Shown piece after piece: positions 1 through 4,691 of a stretch of DNA of 5,183 bases. Location of the stretch: assembly GCA_946479895.1 (NCBI GenBank), contig CAMLHT010000268.1, positions 1 through 5,183 of the forward strand, read 5' to 3'. The notes beneath the pieces are model-generated. The model was not told where the DNA came from. It worked only from the letters and a program-made list of their open reading frames with translations, and did no database searches. The first letter of the stretch is position 1, and the number at the start of each line of letters is the position of its first letter. The translations under genes and the position numbers were made by a program. The stretch is from an uncultured Gemmatimonadota bacterium. Its GTDB lineage: Bacteria > Gemmatimonadota > Gemmatimonadetes > Gemmatimonadales > Gemmatimonadaceae.

Positions 1-475
1 CTTCCACGTCGTGCAGCACGAAAACTCGCCGCGCCCCCGGCGGCAACTGCGCGATCGCCGCCTCGATGTCGAGGAGCTCCCCGGCGCCGACGGTGCTCAT
101 GCGCGTCGGCAGCGCATCCAGCCCCGCCGTCTCGTCCGGATCCTCGAACCTCGAGCGCATCCGGCCTTCGGCCTTCCGCGCATTCAGCACCACGTTCACC
201 GCCATGCGATGCAGCCAGGTCGAGAACGAGCTTTCCCCGCGAAAGAGGTGCAGCTTGTCCCACGCCCGGACGAAGACGTCCTGGGTCAGCTCCTCGGCCC
301 GATTCCGGTCGGCGACCATGCGGGCGCACACCGAAAAGACCCTTCCGGCGTTCTGGCGATACAACCGCTCGAATGCGCGGCGATCCCCCGCCGCGGCAAG
401 CACCACGTCGGAATCACCGGTCGGTGGGAGGGACGGGACTGGCGTCGTCTGTCGAATCGTTGCCACGGCAGCCAT
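1..475 (-). CDS. ECF-type RNA polymerase sigma-70 factor, 3' end cut by the window edge
   Basis: Directs core RNA polymerase to a specific promoter set, usually in an envelope or stress response. The 158 visible residues start at ATG 475-473. The sigma-2 domain spans about residues 24-100: an AFERLYRQNAGRVFSVC helix (region 2.1), then AEELTQDVFVRAWDKL (60-75), then FRGESSFSTWLHRMAVN (78-94), the usual core-binding and -10-recognition helices. An acidic linker follows, and sigma-4 begins near 133 with IEAAIAQLPPGARRVFVLHDVE. The window ends exactly where family members continue into the helix-turn-helix, so about 30-40 residues are missing. There is no Shine-Dalgarno sequence upstream, but an ECF-like promoter abuts the start. 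An anti-sigma factor gene often follows such genes and would lie outside the window. The family call is firm; the ECF subgroup and regulon are unknown. Confidence 0.95.
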   Translation of the reverse strand, partial: MAAVATIRQTTPVPSLPPTGDSDVVLAAAGDRRAFERLYRQNAGRVFSVCARMVADRNRAEELTQDVFVRAWDKLHLFRGESSFSTWLHRMAVNVVLNARKAEGRMRSRFEDPDETAGLDALPTRMSTVGAGELLDIEAAIAQLPPGARRVFVLHDVE

Positions 476-511
476 GCGTGGTATCAGATAGGCCACGCCC
501 CCGAAAGGTTG
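476..511 (-). promoter_or_regulatory. Candidate ECF-type promoter giving a leaderless or near-leaderless sigma transcript
   Basis: Reading the minus strand, AACCTT (510-505) is followed after 16 nt by TCTGAT (488-483). This resembles the ECF/sigma-E pattern (GAACTT, about 16 nt, TCTGA). Only 7 nt separate the -10 from the ATG at 475, so transcription should start at or within about three bases of the start codon. That fits the absence of a ribosome binding site. The match to the general ECF pattern suggests autoregulation, which is common for ECF sigma genes, but the exact consensus of this subgroup is not known to me. Confidence 0.4.
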
Positions 512-512
512 G

Positions 513-537
513 AAGAACCCCCGGACCGGTTACCGGG
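513..537 (-). terminator. Weak terminator-like hairpin after the HAD phosphatase gene
   Basis: On the minus strand, directly after the phosphatase stop codon, CCCGG (537-533) can pair with CCGGG (524-520) across an 8-nt loop, followed by a short pyrimidine run TTCTT (517-513). The stem is only 5 bp and the T-tract is interrupted, so termination may be partial or absent. It sits just upstream of the candidate sigma promoter, where it could separate the two transcription units. Confidence 0.22.
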
Positions 538-1194
538 TCATACGGGCCCCCGAACCAGTCCGATCACGTCAGCCGGCCGGGCTGCCAGGAACCGGGGCCG
601 GCTGGGCGCGAGGTCTTCCGCCGTGAATGGACCCCAGAGCGCCCCCACCGTCGCGACCCCGGCGGCGTTTCCGGATTCCATGTCGTGGATCGAATCCCCG
701 ACGAACCATGCCCCTTCCGGACTCCGTGACAGCCGGTCGAGGGCGATCCGTACGGGTTCCGGGTCGGGTTTGTGCCGCTCGCAGGAATCCATGCCCACCA
801 CGGTCTCGAAATACCGGTCGAGCCCCGTGAGGACGAGTCCGCGGAGCGCCAGCACGTTCGTCTTGCTCGTCACGATGGCCATCCGGTGCCCCAGCCAGTG
901 GAGCTCCTCCAGCATCTCCGGCACCCCGTCGTAAACCCGAACGAGGAGGTCGTGATTCGCGAGCTGATATTCGCGGTAGGCGGCGATCAGGTCCTGCTCA
1001 CGGCCGGGCGCGAAATGACCGAACATCACGGGCAGCGGGCGCCCCACGCCCGTCAGCCACTCGGCGTCGGTGGGGCAGTCGATGCCGCATTCGAGGAAGG
1101 CGTATCGGGCAGACTTCAGGATCAGGTCTATCGAATCGATCAGCGTGCCGTCGAGGTCGAAGAGGACCGGCGCCGGCAGGGGTGGGGAAGGCAT
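538..1194 (-). CDS. HAD-superfamily (subfamily IA) phosphatase, phosphoglycolate phosphatase / PpaX-like
   Basis: Cytoplasmic Mg-dependent hydrolase that removes phosphate from a small substrate through a phospho-aspartate intermediate. All four HAD motifs are present in 218 residues. Motif I is FDLDGTLIDS, with nucleophile D13 and acid/base D15. Motif II is IVTSK (107-111), with T109/S110. Motif III is K142 in HKPDPEP. Motif IV is VGDSIHDM, with D167 and D171. Residues about 20-90 between motifs I and II form the helical C1 cap typical of phosphoglycolate phosphatase (Gph), pyrophosphatase PpaX and beta-phosphoglucomutase. Length and motif spacing fit Gph/PpaX. The substrate cannot be read from sequence, so no symbol is given. 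The ATG places motif I 12 residues from the N terminus, as usual. There is no clear ribosome binding site. The gene diverges from the DUF6941 gene, with 23 bp between start codons. Confidence 0.93.
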   Translation of the reverse strand: MPSPPLPAPVLFDLDGTLIDSIDLILKSARYAFLECGIDCPTDAEWLTGVGRPLPVMFGHFAPGREQDLIAAYREYQLANHDLLVRVYDGVPEMLEELHWLGHRMAIVTSKTNVLALRGLVLTGLDRYFETVVGMDSCERHKPDPEPVRIALDRLSRSPEGAWFVGDSIHDMESGNAAGVATVGALWGPFTAEDLAPSRPRFLAARPADVIGLVRGPV

Positions 1195-1217
1195 GCGGTG
1201 GAAGCTAGTGTTCGCTC

Positions 1218-1622
1218 ATGCACACGAGCATGGCGGTCTTCGCCGAGAAGGCGATCCAGCGCGGCGACGGCAAGCTGGATGTGATCGGGGTCCACAATTG
1301 TCGCTTCGTCTCGGACCTGAGCGCGAAGCTCGACCTCACGCTGGCGCTCCGCTTCGAGCTCGATCCCCTCGACTACGGGGCGCCGCAGATCATCGCGGTG
1401 CACATCGTCGACGACGACGAGAAGGAGCTGGCGAGCCTCCGCACCAACACCGTGACCTTCGATGCCCCCGCCGAGGCCGGGCTGCCGCGGGCCTATGACC
1501 TGGTGGTGCCGATCTCCGTCGCCTTTCCGGCCGCCGGCACCTGGATCTTCGACGTCCGCGTCAACGACCGGTCGGTCGCCCGGGCGCCGATGCAGGTCAT
1601 GCTCGTCACCACTCCCGCGTAG
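1218..1622 (+). CDS. DUF6941-type beta-sandwich protein of unknown function
   Basis: A 134-residue soluble protein with no signal peptide or membrane segment. The layout matches my recollection of the DUF6941 family. The N-terminal block is AVFAEKAIQRGDGKLDVIGVHN (about 6-27), with the typical GKL..IG turn. Then come strands LDLTLALRFELD and IIAVHIVDDDEKEL. The C-terminal block is VPISVAFPAAGTWIFDVRVNDR, the family's 'F...G.Y.F.v.vdg' pattern, ending in a PMQVMLV strand. Alternating hydrophobic residues suggest an immunoglobulin-like sandwich. The biochemical role is unknown. The upstream GGAAG at about 1200-1204 is 13 nt from the ATG, a weak ribosome binding site. The in-frame ATG at 1230 (M5) is an alternative start. 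It lies 33 bp before the FRG gene on the same strand, so co-transcription is likely. Confidence 0.82.
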   Translation: MHTSMAVFAEKAIQRGDGKLDVIGVHNCRFVSDLSAKLDLTLALRFELDPLDYGAPQIIAVHIVDDDEKELASLRTNTVTFDAPAEAGLPRAYDLVVPISVAFPAAGTWIFDVRVNDRSVARAPMQVMLVTTPA

Positions 1623-1655
1623 CGGATAGCGCGCTTCCTGCATCGGTCCGGCGGC

Positions 1656-2444
1656 ATGGGTACCAGGTCCATCCCGATAAAGTCCCTCGGCGAGCTGATC
1701 GACCGGGTCACGCCGGAGAAGCCCGACCCCGTGACGGGACGCCGGCGTGACGCCGGCGTGTATCGCGGAGCGGGCGATCCCGAGGCCCACCTGCTCACGA
1801 GTCTCGACCGCCTGAGTGGTGAGACGCCCCACCGGAAGGCCGGCCTGGAGTCGCACATCCTGCGCAACTTCATCAGGTATTCGCGTCCCTTCCTGGGGCG
1901 CGAGCCGGCCAATGACTGGGAGCACCTGGTTTCGGCGCAGCACCATGGCGCGCCCACGCGCCTGCTGGACTGGACCTACTCACCGCTCGTCGCCGCCTTC
2001 TTCGCGACGCGCCCGGGCCCCGAGCGCGACCGCGTGGTCTGGCGGCTCGACTGGCGCCCGGTGCACGAGAAGTTCGACCTGCCGCCGCTGTCGCTCATGC
2101 CGAGCGACCTTGGCGAGATCTTCGAGAAAGGGGCCCACTTCACCCCGTGGGATCTCTTCGAGCAGCGCGACCGCCATACGTTCGCCGCGCTCATCGAGCC
2201 GCCGTCCGTCGATACCCGGCTCGTCACGCAGGCCGCGGTGTTCACGCTCTGCTCGGACAAGTCGATGCCATTCGACCGATTCCTGGAGAAGCATGGGCTG
2301 GACGAGACGCTCACGCGGTTCGTGATCGACGCGTCCGACGTCGCGCGCATTCGCGACCAGCTCGACCTGGTCGGGATGGACGAGCGCCGCCTGTTCCCGG
2401 ACCTGGACGGCGTCGCCGCCTCGCTGCGCCGGTATTACGCCTGA
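1656..2444 (+). CDS. FRG-domain protein
   Basis: A 262-residue soluble protein with the full FRG signature (Pfam PF08867, named for its F/Y-R-G motif). VYRGAG is at 35-40. The strongest block is QHHGAPTRLLDWTYSPLVAAFFA (95-117), where Q95, H96, R102, D105 and W106 are the residues most conserved in the family. A C-terminal RRLFPDLDGVAASL segment (FPDLDG at 247-252) is also usual. The N-terminal 'IKSLGELIDRV' helix matches family members. The molecular activity of FRG proteins is not established to my knowledge. They are scattered across bacteria and phages, often in variable genomic contexts. There is no strong ribosome binding site before the ATG. It is followed 17 bp later by a small unknown gene, suggesting a functional pair. 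GC and codon usage look like the neighbours, so recent transfer is not evident. Confidence 0.93.
   Translation: MGTRSIPIKSLGELIDRVTPEKPDPVTGRRRDAGVYRGAGDPEAHLLTSLDRLSGETPHRKAGLESHILRNFIRYSRPFLGREPANDWEHLVSAQHHGAPTRLLDWTYSPLVAAFFATRPGPERDRVVWRLDWRPVHEKFDLPPLSLMPSDLGEIFEKGAHFTPWDLFEQRDRHTFAALIEPPSVDTRLVTQAAVFTLCSDKSMPFDRFLEKHGLDETLTRFVIDASDVARIRDQLDLVGMDERRLFPDLDGVAASLRRYYA
1739..1760 (+). repeat. Two tandem copies of an 11-bp unit, each carrying a 10-bp palindrome
   Basis: ACGCCGGCGTG occurs at 1739-1749 and again at 1750-1760. Within each copy, ACGCCGGCGT is a perfect palindrome. The array lies inside the FRG gene at residues 29-35 (RRRDAGV), immediately before the YRG motif, and the two copies are read in different frames. 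It may be chance in GC-rich DNA, a slippage product, or a binding site for a dimeric protein. Confidence 0.6.
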
Positions 2445-2450
2445 GCGCTT

Positions 2451-2454
2451 AGGA
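2451..2454 (+). promoter_or_regulatory. Shine-Dalgarno site fixing the start at 2462
   Basis: AGGA stands 7 nt before the ATG at 2462, in the 17-bp gap after the FRG stop codon. It is one of the few convincing ribosome binding sites in the window and supports translation of the small unknown gene from the FRG transcript. Confidence 0.6.
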
Positions 2455-2461
2455 TTCCGCC

Positions 2462-2872
2462 ATGCGCCACGCGCTCCTGTACCACGGTTCCTTCGAGCTG
2501 AACTACGATCGCCTCGCGCCGGGCGCCTCGACCTACACGGCCACCGATCGGACCGAGCGACCCCTGGCCAGGCCGCAGAACATCGACGGGCTCGTGATCG
2601 GCTACATGGAGCGAAGCGGGAAGAAGTTTTCGGCCGTGCGGATCCGCTTCGAGGACCGCGACATCGTGCTCCAGAATCCCGTGGTGCTCGACCCCATGCG
2701 CCACATGGGCAACCGCCGGTTTTCACCTCGGCCTGTGGAGATCCAGGATGAGTTCGCCTCGGTCCTCCTGGACGACATCATCGCCCAGAATCCCGATCAG
2801 CAGACCGAGCTGGCTCTGCTGCTGAACCGGGTGAACCACGTTCGGCGCGGGGATCGCGACACCATCGAGTAG
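2462..2872 (+). CDS. Small protein of unknown function, downstream partner of the FRG gene
   Basis: I do not recognise a family for this 136-residue protein. It has no signal peptide, transmembrane segment or cysteine. The N-terminal half alternates short hydrophobic strands and polar turns (ALLYHGSFELNYD, DGLVIGYMER, FSAVRIRFEDRDIVLQNPVVL), suggesting a small beta-rich fold. Residues about 93-126 look helical (EIQDEFASVLLDDIIAQ, then TELALLLNRVNHV). The start is well supported by AGGA at 7 nt spacing. With the gene 17 bp after the FRG stop, the two are probably co-translated. It could be a regulator, inhibitor or cofactor of the FRG protein, but that rests on position only. Frame-consistent GC-rich third positions favour a real gene. 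Confidence 0.75.
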   Translation: MRHALLYHGSFELNYDRLAPGASTYTATDRTERPLARPQNIDGLVIGYMERSGKKFSAVRIRFEDRDIVLQNPVVLDPMRHMGNRRFSPRPVEIQDEFASVLLDDIIAQNPDQQTELALLLNRVNHVRRGDRDTIE

Positions 2873-2972
2873 GGAGGGCGTCGGAAACGCGGGGAGGAGT
2901 GCCATAAAGCCAGTCCATCCAATACATTATGAGTCTGCCAGCAGTGTCTGGTTTCCTCATACCGATTGACAA
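2873..2972 (+). promoter_or_regulatory. AT-richer intergenic region with a possible sigma-70 promoter for the downstream run
   Basis: This 100-bp gap is the longest gene-free stretch, and from about 2903 it is visibly richer in A and T than its surroundings. A possible promoter is GTGCCA (2899-2904) with TACATT (2923-2928) at 18 bp spacing, each matching 4 of 6 consensus bases. Transcription would begin near 2935. GCCAG...CTGGT (2937-2952) forms a short inverted repeat with 5-bp arms and could be an operator. Its position fits a promoter for the H1-like, lipoprotein and cyclophilin genes. No terminator for the upstream genes was found. Confidence 0.3.
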
Positions 2973-3416
2973 ATGGACGGCTCAGCCGCTCAGAACATCT
3001 ATCGCCTCGAGAAGGAAAGGGCGATGCAGGAACGCCGGCTTTCCCACACGGCCCTCATGGCCGAGGCGAAGGAAGCCTTCAACAAGTTGTTGGCAGACGC
3101 GCAGTTAGCCCGCAAGGGTGGACGTCCGCGCACCAACCCGCTGCCGCCGGGAGCTCGCCCGCCGGTGAAGCCGGTCGCGGTGGCCGCTGCCCCGGCCGAG
3201 CCCGTCAAGAAGGCCGCCGCCAAGACCGAGAAGAAGGCTGCGGCGCCTGCGCGCCGGACGACCGACAAGGGCCATTCCAAGGCTCCGGCCTCGAAGGCGA
3301 AGCCGGTGACGGCCAAGGCCGCGAAGAAGGCGTCCTCGAAGCCGGTGAGCAAGCCGCAGGCGAAGCGCGCCAAGCCGCAGCCCAAGCAGTCCATCCGCTC
3401 GAAGAAGAGCCGCTGA
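2973..3416 (+). CDS. Histone-H1-like basic protein with an AT-hook-like core
   Basis: A 147-residue candidate DNA-binding, nucleoid-associated protein. Residues 8-47 are a charged helical segment (NIYRLEKERAMQERR, then MAEAKEAFNKLLADAQL). KGGRPRTNP (48-56) contains the GRP core of AT-hooks with flanking basic residues. From about residue 60 the chain is Lys/Ala/Pro-rich with PVKK, KAAAK and AKKA motifs. The last 49 residues contain 17 Lys/Arg and no Asp or Glu. Such tails occur in eukaryotic H1 and bacterial H1-like proteins and bind DNA non-specifically. The start is uncertain. ATG 2973 is the first after an in-frame TGA (2967-2969) but lacks a ribosome binding site. ATG 3024 (M18) is preceded by AAGGA at 7 nt and would give 130 residues. 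The lipoprotein gene follows 4 bp after the stop. The basic-tail description is certain; DNA binding is inferred. Confidence 0.82.
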   Translation: MDGSAAQNIYRLEKERAMQERRLSHTALMAEAKEAFNKLLADAQLARKGGRPRTNPLPPGARPPVKPVAVAAAPAEPVKKAAAKTEKKAAAPARRTTDKGHSKAPASKAKPVTAKAAKKASSKPVSKPQAKRAKPQPKQSIRSKKSR

Positions 3417-3420
3417 CCAG

Positions 3421-3927
3421 ATGAGTCGCGAGCGGCGCCTCAGCCTCGCGCTGCTGGTGCTGCTCGCCGGCTGCGGCCGCGAGCGACAGGCACCGGTCGA
3501 CACCCTGCCGGTAGTAGCCGCGCCGGCGCCCGCGCCTGGTGACACCACCTGCCCGGCCACCGGCCGGTGGGCGCGTTGCTCGGTCTTCAAGAGCCTCGAG
3601 CGCGCCGGTCTCAACACCCACGCGGACTCGGCGCGCGAGGTGACCGAGGCCCCGCTGTCGATCCCCGGGATCGAGATTCCGATTTCCCGCGGCGACATCC
3701 GCATCTTCCTCTACGCCGACAGCGGCTCCCGGAAGCGCGATCGCGCGAAGCTGGACTCGACGCAGTTCATTCGGCCGCACCAGATGCCTGGCTTCAAGCG
3801 CGAGCGCACGATCGTAGAGTCGGCGAACCTGCTCGTGCTGATGAACGTGCTCAATTCGCTCGGCCGCGAGCGAATCGCCAATGCCCTGATGGCCGGTCCA
3901 CCCCAGCCCGCCAGACAACAGCCATGA
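3421..3927 (+). CDS. Putative lipoprotein of unknown function
   Basis: A 168-residue exported protein. The N terminus has a basic RERR start, a hydrophobic LSLALLVL core and a lipobox L15-A16-G17-C18, so signal peptidase II should cleave before C18 and the cysteine be lipidated. G19 follows, with no aspartate inner-membrane retention signal (an E. coli rule). A Pro/Ala-rich linker (30-40) leads to a small domain. C44 and C53 in CPATGRWARC could form a disulfide. Then come LERAGL, IPGIEIPISRGDIRIFLYADSG and ESANLLVLMNVLNS, ending in a helix. I recall similar 'LERAGL...GRGELQVYLY' proteins from Gemmatimonadota, with no known function. It starts 4 bp after the H1-like stop, and its TGA overlaps the cyclophilin ATG, so translation of the two is coupled. 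Confidence 0.85.
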   Translation: MSRERRLSLALLVLLAGCGRERQAPVDTLPVVAAPAPAPGDTTCPATGRWARCSVFKSLERAGLNTHADSAREVTEAPLSIPGIEIPISRGDIRIFLYADSGSRKRDRAKLDSTQFIRPHQMPGFKRERTIVESANLLVLMNVLNSLGRERIANALMAGPPQPARQQP

Positions 3928-4652
3928 CTTCGGCCCGCCGCATCGTCGTCTTCATCCTGCTGCTCGGCGCCGTCTCGGCGACCGCCTGCATCCCGGCCAG
4001 CCGCGCCAATGCCCGGGTGAAGGCAGCCACCGACTCGGCATGGGCGGCGCGAGCCGCGCTTGCCGCGCGCGACAGCGTCTTCATGCCCCTCGACCTGGCG
4101 ACGCCGGACAGCTTTCTGGTCACGTTCGAGACGACGAAGGGGCGGTTCGACGTCATGGCGCATTCGCGATGGGCTCCCGTCGGCACCGACCGGTTCTACG
4201 AGCTCGTGTATCGCCGCTTCTACGACAGCGTGTACGTCTTTCGGGTGGTGAAGGGCTTCGTCGCGCAGTTCGGGATCAGCGGGGATCCGCAGGTCAGCGC
4301 CGCATGGCGGACCCGTCGCATCGCCGACGACCAGGTGCGCGAAGGGAACCGGCGCGGCCGCCTTGCCTTCGCCCGCGGCGGTCCCGGCTCGCGGACGACG
4401 CAGCTCTACATCAACTTCGCCGACAACGCCCGCCTCGATACGTCCGGCACCATCGGCTTTCCCGCGTTCGCCGAAGTCGTGCGCGGGATGGAAGTGGTCG
4501 ATTCGCTGAACGGCGAGTACGGCGGCGCTCCCTCGCAGCGGCAGGACTCCATCTCGCGGCTCGGGAACGCCTACCTGCGTCGGGCGTTCCCGAACCTCGA
4601 CATGATCAAGACGGCGCGCATCGTCCAGGAGTGGCGTAGACCTCCCGCCTGA
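3924..4652 (+). CDS. Exported cyclophilin-type peptidyl-prolyl cis-trans isomerase (PpiA-like)
   Basis: Catalyses cis-trans isomerisation of X-Pro bonds during protein folding outside the cytoplasm. The 242 residues begin with a signal peptide (RR-IVVFILLLGAVSATA). C22 follows ATA, so this may be a lipoprotein with an atypical lipobox (Ala instead of Leu at -3) or a protein cleaved by signal peptidase I. The cyclophilin domain spans about 64-195: VTFETTKGRFDV, FYDSVYVFRVVKGFVAQFG, GRLAFARGGPGSRTTQLYINFADNARLD and AFAEVVRGMEVVD. By alignment to human CypA, R107, F112, Q115, Q160 and Y162 match catalytic/pocket residues R55, F60, Q63, Q111 and F113. The W121 and H126 positions differ, as in E. 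coli PpiA. A C-terminal GNAYLRRAFPNLDMIKTARIV extension recurs in related bacterial cyclophilins. The ATG forms an ATGA overlap with the lipoprotein stop; the frame is open further upstream, but this start precedes the signal peptide directly. Confidence 0.93.
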   Translation: MTSARRIVVFILLLGAVSATACIPASRANARVKAATDSAWAARAALAARDSVFMPLDLATPDSFLVTFETTKGRFDVMAHSRWAPVGTDRFYELVYRRFYDSVYVFRVVKGFVAQFGISGDPQVSAAWRTRRIADDQVREGNRRGRLAFARGGPGSRTTQLYINFADNARLDTSGTIGFPAFAEVVRGMEVVDSLNGEYGGAPSQRQDSISRLGNAYLRRAFPNLDMIKTARIVQEWRRPPA

Positions 4653-4658
4653 CCGGAT

Positions 4659-4691
4659 CGCCGGCGAGTGCTAGAGCGCGCTCGCCAGGCG
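4659..4691. terminator. Interrupted hairpin between convergent genes, possible bidirectional terminator
   Basis: CGCCGGCGAG (4659-4668) can pair with CTCGCC plus GGCG (4681-4691, bulged A at 4687) across a 12-nt loop. It lies 7 nt after the cyclophilin stop and extends into the last codons of the convergent gene. There is no T-tract on either strand, so it is not a canonical intrinsic terminator. It may block convergent transcription or protect mRNA 3' ends. Confidence 0.35.

Noticed and set aside
11..934. Long plus-strand open frame of 307 codons
   Set aside because: It runs antisense to the sigma factor and the HAD phosphatase, both of which have clear family motifs. The translation is Arg/Pro/Ser-rich without domains, as expected for a shadow frame in GC-rich DNA.
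1140..1946. Minus-strand open frame of 268 codons
   Set aside because: Antisense to the DUF6941 and FRG genes. Its translation shows no recognisable motif, while the plus strand has strong FRG signatures.
1980..2726. Minus-strand open frame of 248 codons
   Set aside because: Antisense to the FRG gene and the small gene after it. Its Arg-rich low-complexity start is typical of a spurious frame.
2892..2969. Strong GGGAGGAG ribosome-binding-like sequence followed by a short open frame ending at TGA 2967-2969
   Set aside because: The only codon at proper spacing is ATA (2904), which is not a usual start. The 21-codon product would have no recognisable features.
2999..3394. Minus-strand frame that looks hydrophobic, like a membrane protein
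   Set aside because: The hydrophobic residues arise because Lys codons (AAG) read as Leu/Phe-type codons on the opposite strand. No start signal or neighbour supports it.
2966..3424. Plus-strand open frame in another phase over the H1-like gene
   Set aside because: The 2973 frame gives a coherent helical head and Lys/Ala tail with GC-rich third positions. This one gives Gly/Arg/Glu-rich noise.
3205..3918. Minus-strand open frame of 237 codons
   Set aside because: Antisense to the lipoprotein gene, which has a clear lipobox and tight coupling to its neighbours.
3567..3923. Upstream extension of the cyclophilin frame, giving 361 residues
   Set aside because: The extension overlaps the lipoprotein gene and is Arg-rich without domains. 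The signal peptide starts directly after ATG 3924, which makes an ATGA overlap with the lipoprotein stop.
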